From NCBI RefSeq assembly GCF_042678485.1, contig NZ_JBHTKR010000004.1, positions 372,001-436,000 of the forward strand: a stretch of 64,000 bases of DNA. The letters run 5' to 3'. The stretch's first letter is position 1. Every line of letters starts with the position of its first letter. The translations under genes were made by a program, and so were the position numbers. The notes below the pieces were generated by a model. That model worked only from the letters and a program-made list of their open reading frames with translations, was not told where the DNA came from and ran no database searches. This stretch comes from Seohaeicola saemankumensis (GTDB lineage: Bacteria; Pseudomonadota; Alphaproteobacteria; Rhodobacterales; Rhodobacteraceae). This document shows, one piece after another, positions 51,243-59,742 of the stretch.

Positions 51243-51274
51243 AACCACGCTCGAACACCCCTCAAGGAGGCCAA

Positions 51275-51670
51275 ATGTACGCCGTCGAAGTCCGTGACCA
51301 TATCATGATCGCCCATTCCTTCCCCTCGCCGGTCTTTGGCCCTGCACAGGGTGTGCATGGCGCGACCTTTACCGTCGATGCCGCCTTCTTTGCCGATGAT
51401 ATCGACGAACACGGGCTGGTCGTCGACATCGGCCTCGCGATCGAGGCACTGGCCGCGGTTCTGGAACCCCTGCGCTACAAGAACCTGGATGAGGTGCCGC
51501 AATTCAAGGGGATTTTCACCACCACCGAATTCCTCTCGGGGCATATCTTCCGCGAGATGGCGGCCAAGGTGCGGTCTGGCGCGCTGAAGGACGCAGGCCG
51601 GGTCAAGCGGTTGCGGATCACCCTGCACGAAAGCCACATGGCGCGTGGCTGGTTCGAGGCGGAGATCTGA
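51275..51670 (+). CDS. 6-pyruvoyltetrahydropterin synthase/QueD-fold protein, altered active site
   Basis: 131 residues. It has the tunnel-fold pattern: His14 in IMIAHSFP, His28 in GVHGATFTVD, then a T-x-E-like TTEFLSGHIF and a terminal Glu in LHESHMARGWF. In active PTPS/QueD the second motif is HGH and a cysteine lies four residues before it; here these are Ala30 and Ala24. It may thus bind a pterin-like compound without the normal chemistry. AAGGAGG precedes the ATG at 51275. Confidence 0.82.
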   Translation: MYAVEVRDHIMIAHSFPSPVFGPAQGVHGATFTVDAAFFADDIDEHGLVVDIGLAIEALAAVLEPLRYKNLDEVPQFKGIFTTTEFLSGHIFREMAAKVRSGALKDAGRVKRLRITLHESHMARGWFEAEI

Positions 51671-51673
51671 GAG

Positions 51674-52447
51674 ATGGGATTCAGCGCCGCATGGCTTGCC
51701 CTGCGTGAACCGGCCGATCACGCGGCACGGGATGCGGCGCTATTGGCCGCCGCCGCGAAGGCAGCAGGCCAGCCTGCGGTGATCGTCGACCTGGGTTGCG
51801 GCACGGGATCCACGATCCGCGCTTTTGCCGGCCATCTGGCGGACGGTGCGACATGGCGGCTGGTGGACAATGACCCCGAACTGCTGCGCCACGCCGCCGC
51901 GGCAACGCAGGGCGTCGTGACGACACACCGGATCGACCTGCGCGATCTGGAGAGTTTGCCCTTGGATGGGGCCAGCCTTGTGACGGCTTCGGCCCTTCTG
52001 GACCTGTGCTCGCTTGACTGGGTCGAAAGGTTGGCGGCACGATTGGCCGATCACCGTCTGCCCTTCTACGCGGCACTGACCTATGATGGCGATATGCACT
52101 GGACCCCGTCCGATCCTGCCGACGCGGCGGTCACCAGGGCGTTCAATCGCCATCAGGTCGGCGACAAGGGCTTTGGTCCCGCGCTTGGGCCAGGTGCCAC
52201 CGATGCCATGGCCGCAGCGCTGCAGCGCCGGGGCTATGCCCTGCGCCGCGCCGACAGCCCGTGGCAACTGGGTCCGGCGCAGTCCGCGCTTCAGATTGAG
52301 TTGCTGGGCGGTATCGCGACGGCAGCAGAAGAGGCGGGTGAAGAACTGGCCAAGGCATGGGGTGGCACCCGGGCTGCTGCGGCGCAGACAGCCCTTTGCC
52401 ACATCGGGCACACTGATCTTTTGGCCTTGCCGCCAGATGCGCCATGA
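51674..52447 (+). CDS. Class I SAM-dependent methyltransferase
   Basis: 257 residues. SAM motif VIVDLGCGTGSTIRAFAGHL followed by WRLVDNDPELLRHAAAA, and a middle stretch LVTASALLDLCSLDWVERLA. Acceptor unknown. It starts 3 bases after the PTPS-fold gene, so they are co-expressed, and ends 22 bases before the RibD-like gene. Confidence 0.84.
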   Translation: MGFSAAWLALREPADHAARDAALLAAAAKAAGQPAVIVDLGCGTGSTIRAFAGHLADGATWRLVDNDPELLRHAAAATQGVVTTHRIDLRDLESLPLDGASLVTASALLDLCSLDWVERLAARLADHRLPFYAALTYDGDMHWTPSDPADAAVTRAFNRHQVGDKGFGPALGPGATDAMAAALQRRGYALRRADSPWQLGPAQSALQIELLGGIATAAEEAGEELAKAWGGTRAAAAQTALCHIGHTDLLALPPDAP

Positions 52448-52469
52448 TCGGCTGGAAAGGAGGACAACG

Positions 52470-53315
52470 ATGCACAATGTGACCGTTACCCCCGAAGTTT
52501 GGGAGCGTATCCTGGCAATCCGGTCCGGCCGCGCCTGTTCCTGTTGCGGCAACTGGTCCGATGGCGAGAGCGCAGCACTTGATCTTTATGGACCGCTGGC
52601 GCGCCGCGATCTTGGTCCGATCACGGTGGCACAGATCGGACAATCGCTGGACGGTCGCGTTGCGACCGTGTCGGGTGATGCGCGCGATGTGTCCGGTCCC
52701 GACGGGCTGGCGCATCTGCACCGGATCCGGGCGCTTGTGGATGGGGTGATGATCGGCGTGGGCACCGCCCTTCACGACAAACCACGCCTTGACGTGCGGC
52801 TGTGCAGCGGCCCCAACCCCGCGCGGATCGTGATAGATCCAAAGGGCCGTCTGCCCGACGATGCGCTGGTTCTGCGCGCCGATGGCTGCCGCCGCTTGGT
52901 GATTCAGGCGGTTGATCGCAAACGCCCCGCCGGGGTCGAGGTGATCCGCCTGCCACTGGTCGACGGCCTCTTTGCACCCCAGGCGATACTGGCCGCACTG
53001 CACGAGGCGGGGTTGTCCACGCTGTTGATCGAAGGTGGCGGGATCACCATTGCGGGCTTTCTCGAAGCACAGTTGCTGACCCGGCTTCAGATTGCCGTCG
53101 CACCTTTGCTGATCGGCGCGGGGCGCGCGGCCCTGACCACGCCAAATGCACGGCTGACCCTTGCCGAATGCATCCGTCCCGACACACGCGTTTTCGGGCT
53201 TGGATCGGACGTGGTGTTCGATTGTGGCCTCACGCCGCTGGCCAATGCCGCGGCGCTTCCCTTGCATGACCGGGCCAAGAGCAGCCCGTGCCAGACCGCA
53301 TCCTACCTGTCCTGA
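52470..53315 (+). CDS. RibD-type pyrimidine reductase without deaminase domain
   Basis: 281 residues. The reductase domain (about 48-265) has VAQIGQSLDGRVATVSGDAR, VDGVMIGVGTALHDKPRLDV, LLIEGGGITIAGFLEAQLL and LQIAVAPLLIGAGR, typical of RibD C-terminal/RIB7 proteins that reduce the ribosyl group of the GCHII product. No deaminase domain is present. An N-terminal extension of about 45 residues has a Cys-x-Cys-Cys run (ACSCC). AAAGGAGGACAACG precedes ATG 52470. Confidence 0.86.
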   Translation: MHNVTVTPEVWERILAIRSGRACSCCGNWSDGESAALDLYGPLARRDLGPITVAQIGQSLDGRVATVSGDARDVSGPDGLAHLHRIRALVDGVMIGVGTALHDKPRLDVRLCSGPNPARIVIDPKGRLPDDALVLRADGCRRLVIQAVDRKRPAGVEVIRLPLVDGLFAPQAILAALHEAGLSTLLIEGGGITIAGFLEAQLLTRLQIAVAPLLIGAGRAALTTPNARLTLAECIRPDTRVFGLGSDVVFDCGLTPLANAAALPLHDRAKSSPCQTASYLS

Positions 53316-54094
53316 TGGCCGGATTCGGGGGATCACCCGCGCCCGGCGCGCTGGAATGCGTCAGTTGGAATATCCACCGTGGCCGCGGTCAGGATGGGCG
53401 CGTCGACCCGGATCGGACGGCGGATGTGCTGCTGTCCGAAGTGCTTGTCCCGCGAACCGACGTTCTTGTCCTGCAGGAGGCGGATGAAGAAAGCCGCCCA
53501 CATCGCGGCTTTCTGGATATCGGCCGGATCGAGGATCATGGCGGCCTGCGCCATGTTCACCGCGATCCTGCATCGCGCTGGGGCCAGGACAGTCACGGAT
53601 TTCTGGGTGTGATCGTGTTCCTTGCACCGGATATCGTGGTCGAGGATGTGACGCTTGTTGATCTGCCGGGGCATTGCCACAGGGGGGCTGTCGTGGTCGA
53701 TGCGAACCGCGACGGGCACGCCTTTCGCGTGATCGGTACGCATCTGTCATTGGGGCAGCCGTTGCGTATCGCGCAGATGCGGGTGATCGGTCAGCACCTG
53801 CGCCGCCGTACTCTGCGGCAGAACCTGCTGATCGGTGATCTGAACGAATGGCGCCCCTGGGGCGGTTTGGCAATGTCTCCGCGGTTGCTGGGGCAGGCCC
53901 TGAAAGGGGCCGCAAAGGCCAGCTTTCCGGTGGCGCGCCCGATCTTCCCGTTGGACCGCATCCTGACCACCGCGCCCGGCCGCGTCGAGGACATGCGCGC
54001 GCTGGACGGTCCCGGCATTCGCATCGCCTCTGATCACCGTCCGGTCACGGCACGTGTCACGCTGGGTTCTGCGGCGGGCAACGATCCGGCCTGA
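53315..54094 (+). CDS. Endonuclease/exonuclease/phosphatase (EEP) family protein
   Basis: 259 residues. CVSWNIHRGRGQDG, VLVLQEADEE, GTHLSLGQPLRIAQMRVIG, LIGDLNEW and IASDHRPVTAR are the family metal and catalytic segments. The family includes nucleases, inositol phosphatases and sphingomyelinases, so it could remove a phosphate from the operon's product. Start taken at the ATG overlapping the RibD stop (TGATG); a GTG at 53288 is an alternative. It ends inside the convergent glucosyltransferase gene by 38 bases. Confidence 0.84.
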   Translation: MAGFGGSPAPGALECVSWNIHRGRGQDGRVDPDRTADVLLSEVLVPRTDVLVLQEADEESRPHRGFLDIGRIEDHGGLRHVHRDPASRWGQDSHGFLGVIVFLAPDIVVEDVTLVDLPGHCHRGAVVVDANRDGHAFRVIGTHLSLGQPLRIAQMRVIGQHLRRRTLRQNLLIGDLNEWRPWGGLAMSPRLLGQALKGAAKASFPVARPIFPLDRILTTAPGRVEDMRALDGPGIRIASDHRPVTARVTLGSAAGNDPA

Positions 54095-55679
54095 CCGCAT
54101 CGATCCGGCCGATCAGCAGCGGTGCCGCGATCATCGGGGCCACCAGCGGCGCGATCCAGGCCGCGCCCTGCGGGTTGAGTGTGACCACAAGCGCAGTCAG
54201 GCCAAGCCCGGTCGCCATTTCCAGCAGGCCTTGCGGCAGGACGGGGCCATTTCCGCCGGGGCGTTTCCAGCCGCAATCCCGACCACAGAGAACCGAAACC
54301 ACAGCCGCCGTGTGATGCAGCATGACGATCGGCGCCAGCAGGCTGGACAGCATCAGTTCCGCGGCAAGGGCGCGGCATGCCACCTGGCGCCGCCAGGTCG
54401 TAGCGCCGGGTCCTGCCAGACGCCAGAGGCCGGCAAGCTTCGGTATCAGAAGCGTCAGAAGGATCAACGCGAAGGCAAGCCCGCTTTCCAGCGTTACAAG
54501 ACCCGTTCCCATCAGGATTACCAGCGCCAGCCAAAGCGGTGCGGCCAGGAACCCGAAAACCCCCGAGGCCAGGTGCAGACGGCTGAGGGGGTGCAACCCC
54601 TGCATGCCGACAAGCCGCAGATGCTGCAGGTTGCCCTGGCACCAGCGCCGGTTGCGCCGGTGGAATTCAGCCAGGGTCTGAGGCCCGTCTTCGGCACTTC
54701 CTGCTGGATCAGGGTCGAAAACCACGGCCCAGCCCGCCCGCCGGATCAACGCGGCCTCGATGAAATCATGGCTGAGGATGTCGCCGCCATAGGGGGCGGG
54801 ACCGGATAGCCGGGGCAGGCGCGCGGCTGCCGCAAAGGCCGCTGTGCGGATCAGGGCGTTGTGACCCCAGTAATTGCCGGTCCGTCCCGTCCATGCGGCA
54901 AGACCGGCGGCATAGGGTGGTCCCAGAACCCGCGAGGAGATGCGCTGCACCTGCCCAAAGCGGCTTTGTGCCGGAACCAGCGACATCCCGGCCTGCAAAA
55001 GGCCAAGCCCCGGGGTGGTTTCCATCCGCCAGATCATGCGGCGGATGCGCTGACCGCTCATTTGGCTGTCCGCATCCAGTACCAGCATATGGTCGAAATC
55101 CTGCCCCTGCCGGTCGAACCATTCGGCAATATTTCCGGGCTTGCGCCCGTCGTTATCGACGCGACGGCGATAGGTGATCCTGTTTGCAGCGATCAGGTGA
55201 TCAAGCGCCGCGGCTTCTGCCAGGATGGCATCCGCCCCGAATGTATCGGACAGGACGATCAGTTGCGCCTGTCGGGCCAGCCCTACGGCCTCAAGCTGCG
55301 CCGACAGCTTGTCCAGACGCGTGGCGACGGCTTGCGGATCCTCCCGGCACAGCAGCATCAGGACGGCCGTTTGCCCCTCGGGCTGCCAGCCCTGCGGTGG
55401 GGCGGTCCCTGGCCGTGCCGGATAGCCAAGCCCGGTGAGGGAAGTGGCGGCCCCGCCAGCAATCCACAGGAAGCCCGGCAGCATCAGCGCCATGGCGGCA
55501 AGACTCCAACCTGTCCAGACCGCGATCCCGGCCGCGACGCTGCCCGCCAAAGTGGCGGTGATGACCAGTGTCAGCGCCACAAAGACAGGCCGCGCCGCAT
55601 CGGCCCCTCTGCGCGGGCTTGCAGCGACAGGCGCGGTGCGCCCGCGCCGAATATCCATATGTCTGGCCTGATAGGTCAC
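54057..55679 (-). CDS. opgH: OpgH/MdoH-like glucosyltransferase
   Basis: 540 residues, shorter than E. coli OpgH (about 850). Two early helices (VFVALTLVITATLAGSVAAG), a family-2 glycosyltransferase domain with MLVLDADSQMSG, TGNYWGHNALIR, GGDILSHDFIEAA and HRRNRRWCQGNLQHLRLVG, then several helices. It polymerises glucose for osmoregulated periplasmic glucans. Start either GTG 55679 or ATG 55658. Opposite strand to the neighbouring enzyme genes. Confidence 0.86.
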   Translation of the reverse strand: MTYQARHMDIRRGRTAPVAASPRRGADAARPVFVALTLVITATLAGSVAAGIAVWTGWSLAAMALMLPGFLWIAGGAATSLTGLGYPARPGTAPPQGWQPEGQTAVLMLLCREDPQAVATRLDKLSAQLEAVGLARQAQLIVLSDTFGADAILAEAAALDHLIAANRITYRRRVDNDGRKPGNIAEWFDRQGQDFDHMLVLDADSQMSGQRIRRMIWRMETTPGLGLLQAGMSLVPAQSRFGQVQRISSRVLGPPYAAGLAAWTGRTGNYWGHNALIRTAAFAAAARLPRLSGPAPYGGDILSHDFIEAALIRRAGWAVVFDPDPAGSAEDGPQTLAEFHRRNRRWCQGNLQHLRLVGMQGLHPLSRLHLASGVFGFLAAPLWLALVILMGTGLVTLESGLAFALILLTLLIPKLAGLWRLAGPGATTWRRQVACRALAAELMLSSLLAPIVMLHHTAAVVSVLCGRDCGWKRPGGNGPVLPQGLLEMATGLGLTALVVTLNPQGAAWIAPLVAPMIAAPLLIGRIDAVRPDRCPPQNPA

Positions 55680-55722
55680 GCGCGCGGCTGTTCCTTGTTG
55701 CGGTGTCTCGGATCCGGGCTGT

Positions 55723-56268
55723 TCAGCGATGGGGCGGCCACATCCGGCCCATGATCCCGTCGCGTTTGATCAGCCCGTGTTGCAGCGCGGCCCCGATATG
55801 CAGCGCCAGCAGCACGACCAGCGCAAGGGCGCCGGCGTAATGCAGCGACTTCGCGGTATTGGCCAGCGCCTCGGACCGGGGCAGAAGGCTGCCGACGCCA
55901 AGCCTATCCAGCACCTCGATCGGAAAGCCCCCGGCCCTGACCCGCACATAGCCGGACAGCGGCATAAGCACGATCAGCGCATAAAGCAGCCCATGGGTGG
56001 CGGCAGATACGCGCCGCTGCCACGAGGGCAGTGATGCGGGCAGCGGTGGCGGCGGATTGCGCCAGCGATAAAGCACGCGCAACAGGACCAGCAGCGCCAC
56101 GACAACGCCCATGTTCTTGTGAAACAGGAACAAGGCATTCTGAAGCGATCGGCCGATCCCTTGCTGCACCATCAGAAAACCGACCGGCACCATCGCCAGC
56201 ACAAGCACCGCGACCAGCCAATGCAGCCAGCGTGCGGGCGCCTTGTAACGATCCTGTTGTGATTGCAT
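55723..56268 (-). CDS. Cytochrome b561 family protein
   Basis: 181 residues, four membrane helices. Histidine-bearing segments RWLHWLVAVLVLAMVPVGFL, NALFLFHKNMGVVVALLVLL, ATHGLLYALIVLMPLSGYVR and SLHYAGALALVVLLALHIGA are the haem-ligand set. It probably passes electrons between quinol and a periplasmic acceptor. GAGGACGCC precedes ATG 56268. Confidence 0.87.
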   Translation of the reverse strand: MQSQQDRYKAPARWLHWLVAVLVLAMVPVGFLMVQQGIGRSLQNALFLFHKNMGVVVALLVLLRVLYRWRNPPPPLPASLPSWQRRVSAATHGLLYALIVLMPLSGYVRVRAGGFPIEVLDRLGVGSLLPRSEALANTAKSLHYAGALALVVLLALHIGAALQHGLIKRDGIMGRMWPPHR

Positions 56269-56388
56269 GGCGTCCTCGCTTATCACCACAATAACAGGTA
56301 GCCGGAACCAGCGCCCGGTCAAGCGCGCCCCGGCAATCTGGAAGGGCCGCATCTCTTGACTGCGCTGCCTCGACACTATCTCTGACGG

Positions 56389-57141
56389 ATGATCCCCATG
56401 TCGCCTGATGCCATGATGCCAGACCGCTCACGCGTGCGTCCGCCGCGCTTGGGGTTATTGGTCTGGGCCATGATCACGATAGCTGTGATGCAGGGGGTGA
56501 CCCTGACGGTGTTTGCCGCCTCTGTGTCAGCGGGGCTGGCGGCGCTTTTGGTTTTTGGCACGGGCGTTCTGTTCCTGTGGCTGCAACTGCCCGGTCACTA
56601 CCCGCATCCCCGGTTCGGGGCTTGCAACGGGGTGACGTTGCTGCGGGCCGGTCTTGGTGCAAGCCTGCTGACCCCGCTGCTGGCGGCTGACGCGGGGCAG
56701 GCGGCGCTGGGTGGTTGGGCGGTTGCCATCGTGGCGCTGCTTGCCCTGTCGCTGGATGGCGTCGACGGCTGGCTTGCGCGGCGTCACGGCCTGACCTCGG
56801 CGTTCGGGGCGCGCTTCGACATGGAGGTCGATGCTGCCCTCGCCCTGATGCTGGCCCTGCATGCGATGGCAGATGGCGTGGCGGGCATACTGGTCCTGTC
56901 CCTTGGTATGATGCGCTATGTCTTTGTCGCGGCCTCATGGGGTCTGCCCTGGATGGCGGCGCCTTTGCCGGACAGGTTCGGGCGCAAGGTGGTCTGCGTG
57001 ATCCAGATCGCGGCCCTGATCGCATTGCAGATGCCGATCCTGGGAAATGGCCTGGCGCTGGGCATTGCATGGGCTGCGGTTGCGGCGCTGATGTGGTCCT
57101 TCGGGCGTGATACCCTCTGGCTCTGGAGGCACCGGCCGTGA
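56389..57141 (+). CDS. CDP-alcohol phosphatidyltransferase
   Basis: 250 residues. The catalytic motif is in SLDGVDGWLARRHGLTSAFG followed by ARFDMEVDAA, which fits the family consensus with all four aspartates. Six or so helices. It transfers a phosphoalcohol group from a CDP-activated donor to a lipid or other alcohol; the substrate is unknown. The start is uncertain because three in-frame ATGs are close. It overlaps the sulfatase gene by GTGA. Confidence 0.86.
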   Translation: MIPMSPDAMMPDRSRVRPPRLGLLVWAMITIAVMQGVTLTVFAASVSAGLAALLVFGTGVLFLWLQLPGHYPHPRFGACNGVTLLRAGLGASLLTPLLAADAGQAALGGWAVAIVALLALSLDGVDGWLARRHGLTSAFGARFDMEVDAALALMLALHAMADGVAGILVLSLGMMRYVFVAASWGLPWMAAPLPDRFGRKVVCVIQIAALIALQMPILGNGLALGIAWAAVAALMWSFGRDTLWLWRHRP

Positions 57142-58796
57142 CCCGGACACCCTGGCGCCGTTATGGTGCGCTTGCCGTATCGGCGGCATTCCTGCATCTG
57201 GTTCTGATCCAGCCCAATCACCCTGCGGCCATGACCTGGGCCGCGCTGGGTGCCTTTGCACTGGAATGGCCGCTTCTGCTTCTGGCCCTGCCGGTGATCG
57301 GCGACAGGCGCGCGGGGCGCGTTGTGCGCGCCGTGCTGACCCTGACCTTGACGGTGATCGTTGTTCTCAAAGCGGCCGATTTTGGCATGTTCACCGCCTT
57401 TACCCGTGGCTTCAATCCGGTCGGTGATATGCCCCTGATCGCGGCGGCCTTTCGCCTGACCTGGGGGTCAATCGGGCTGCTGCCTGCGATTGCGGCCGTG
57501 ATCGGGTTGATTGCCCTGGTGGTCGCCTTTGCCACTTGCCTGTGGTGGGCGATGGGTGTCTGGGCGCGCCTTCCGCTGCCGCGACCTGTGCAGCTTGTCG
57601 CCGGGACCGCGGCGATCGCGTCGCTTGGTCTGGCGGTTGCGGATGTCGGGTCGATCATGGCGCGCTGGCCGGTTCCCTTCAACGCGCCAGGCACGGCTTT
57701 CACCGCGCGCGTCGGGTTGGAACGCGCCTTTCTGGTAAGGGATACGCTGAGCGATCTGCGGGCCTTCAACGATCTGGCGCGTGCCGATCCTTTCGCCATG
57801 CGCGGCGGGCTTCTGGACCGGATCGACCGGGATGTGCTTGTCGTTTTCGTCGAAAGCTACGGGCGCACCAGCATGGATACGCCGTTCTACGCGACAGAGC
57901 ATCGCCCCCTGCTGGAAAGCGCGACGCGGGACTTGCAGGATGCGGGGCTTGCCGTGCAATCGGCCTATCTGACCTCGCCCACGCGCGGGGGCCAAAGCTG
58001 GCTGGCCCATGCCACCTTTGCCAACGGAATGCGGGTTGACGGGCAGGCGCGGTATCAGGCGGCACTGGCCAGCGGGCGCGAGACGTTGTTTCACATCGCG
58101 GCCAGATCAGGCTTTCACACCGCAGCGGTGATGCCCGCGATCACGCTGGACTGGCCCGAGGCGGCCTTCATGGGATTTGAAACGGTCCTGCCGGCAGCCG
58201 ACCTCGGATATCGTGGCCAGCCCTTCAATTGGGTCACGATGCCGGACCAGTTTACCCTTGCCGCGCTGGACAGGCTGCTGCGCGACACACACTCTGACCG
58301 CAGGCTTTTTGCACAAGTGGCCCTGATCTCGTCGCATGCGCCATGGGTCCCGATTCCGCGGCTGGTCCCCTGGGACGAACTGGGGGATGGCACGATTTTT
58401 GACGACATGGCCCTTTCCGGCGATCGGCCCGAAGTTGTCTGGCGCGATCATGACCGGGTCCGGGATCAGTACCGTCAGTCGATCACATATGCGCTTGAAA
58501 CCGTATTTGCCTATGCGATGCGCCATGCGGACAACCCGCCGTTGATGATCGTGCTGGGGGATCATCAGGCGGCTGGGTTCATTGCGCTGGATGAAAGACC
58601 GGATGTGCCGGTGCATGTGATCGGTCCCCCTGATCTGCTGACGCAGCTTGCCGACTGGGGGTGGACGCCGGGTCTGATCCCCGCCGATGATGCGCCGGTC
58701 CTGCCGATGGAGGCGATGCGCGATCTGCTTCTGAACAGTTTTAGCACCCAGCCAGGCACCGGGGCATCCTTGCCGCCCGCTGCAAACGGGGGCTGA
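57138..58796 (+). CDS. Membrane sulfatase-fold enzyme (phosphoglycerol/phosphoethanolamine transferase-like)
   Basis: 552 residues. About four to five N-terminal helices (1-170), then an alkaline phosphatase/sulfatase domain: DVLVVFVESYGRTSMD, a Thr nucleophile candidate in LTSPTRGGQSWLAHATF, ISSHAPW, and the late metal motif IVLGDHQAAG. Such membrane proteins include OpgB, LtaS and EptA. Together with the adjacent CDP-alcohol transferase and nearby opgH, it may decorate a glucan or lipid. GTG start overlapping the upstream gene. Confidence 0.83.
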   Translation: MTRTPWRRYGALAVSAAFLHLVLIQPNHPAAMTWAALGAFALEWPLLLLALPVIGDRRAGRVVRAVLTLTLTVIVVLKAADFGMFTAFTRGFNPVGDMPLIAAAFRLTWGSIGLLPAIAAVIGLIALVVAFATCLWWAMGVWARLPLPRPVQLVAGTAAIASLGLAVADVGSIMARWPVPFNAPGTAFTARVGLERAFLVRDTLSDLRAFNDLARADPFAMRGGLLDRIDRDVLVVFVESYGRTSMDTPFYATEHRPLLESATRDLQDAGLAVQSAYLTSPTRGGQSWLAHATFANGMRVDGQARYQAALASGRETLFHIAARSGFHTAAVMPAITLDWPEAAFMGFETVLPAADLGYRGQPFNWVTMPDQFTLAALDRLLRDTHSDRRLFAQVALISSHAPWVPIPRLVPWDELGDGTIFDDMALSGDRPEVVWRDHDRVRDQYRQSITYALETVFAYAMRHADNPPLMIVLGDHQAAGFIALDERPDVPVHVIGPPDLLTQLADWGWTPGLIPADDAPVLPMEAMRDLLLNSFSTQPGTGASLPPAANGG

Positions 58797-58800
58797 GGGG

Positions 58801-59730
58801 ATGCGCCCGAAGACATGGATCCTGAAGGCGCTGCGGCTGTTGGTGACGCTGGCGTTGCTGGTGCTGCTGTGGCGGGCCATTGATGGTCCTGCCGCATTGG
58901 ATCTGGTGCTGGGCGCCGATCCTGTCTGGTTGCTTGCGGCGGTTCTGGCGCTGAACGGCCAGACCGCCCTGTCTGCCCTGCGCTGGCGATTGACGGCGCG
59001 TGGTCTTGGCCAGTCGATCACCCTGGGCCGGGCCATTCGGGAATACTACCTGTCCCAGATCTTGAACCAGTCGCTGCCCGGTGGCGTGCTGGGCGATGCC
59101 GGGCGGGCTGTCCGCGCCAGGCATGAGGCCGGATTGAAACGCGCAGGGCAAGCCGTGGTGTTCGAGCGTCTGGCGGGTCAACTGGCCCTTTTCGGCGTGA
59201 CCGGCGCCGCCGTGTTTCTTGTCTGGATCAGGCCCGGTGGAACGGCCTTGCCGGATTGGGTGCTGCGCCTTGTGGCGCTGACCGGGGGCGCGCTGTTTGT
59301 TGCGGGGGTGGTCCTGTGGGTGATCAGCCGAAGCGCCCGGGGCTGGGGGCGGCACATACGCGACTGGTCCGCGGCCTTCGAGGCCTCTGTCCTGGCCCCT
59401 GCCGTATTGCCGCGCCAGATCATGCTCAGCCTGGGGACGACAGCGTTGAACCTGCTGGCGTTTGCCATATGCGCCCGCGCGACCGGCACTACCCTGCCGC
59501 TGGCGGCCATCATGATCATTGTGCCCCTGATCCTGCTGACCATGCTGATCCCGATTTCGATCAGCGGATGGGGCCTGCGGGAAGGCGCGGCCGCGGCGCT
59601 GTTCCCGGTGATCGGCGCCACCGCCACTGAAGGATTCGCAGCCAGCTTTGCCTTTGGCCTGATGTTTCTTGTCAGCGTCTTGCCGGGGGTCGTGGTTTTG
59701 TTGATCCAACCCAGACCGCAATCGGCCTGA
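58801..59730 (+). CDS. Lysylphosphatidylglycerol synthase-like/flippase-like membrane protein
   Basis: 309 residues with about eight helices, of the UPF0104/AglD2 family. SALRWRLTARGLGQSITLGR, YLSQILNQSLPGGVLGDAGR and VVFERLAGQLALFG are the usual family blocks. No soluble aminoacyl-transferase domain. It may move a lipid across the membrane. Follows the sulfatase gene by 4 bases in the same unit. Confidence 0.84.
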   Translation: MRPKTWILKALRLLVTLALLVLLWRAIDGPAALDLVLGADPVWLLAAVLALNGQTALSALRWRLTARGLGQSITLGRAIREYYLSQILNQSLPGGVLGDAGRAVRARHEAGLKRAGQAVVFERLAGQLALFGVTGAAVFLVWIRPGGTALPDWVLRLVALTGGALFVAGVVLWVISRSARGWGRHIRDWSAAFEASVLAPAVLPRQIMLSLGTTALNLLAFAICARATGTTLPLAAIMIIVPLILLTMLIPISISGWGLREGAAAALFPVIGATATEGFAASFAFGLMFLVSVLPGVVVLLIQPRPQSA

Positions 59731-59742
59731 ACAGTCTCTGAT

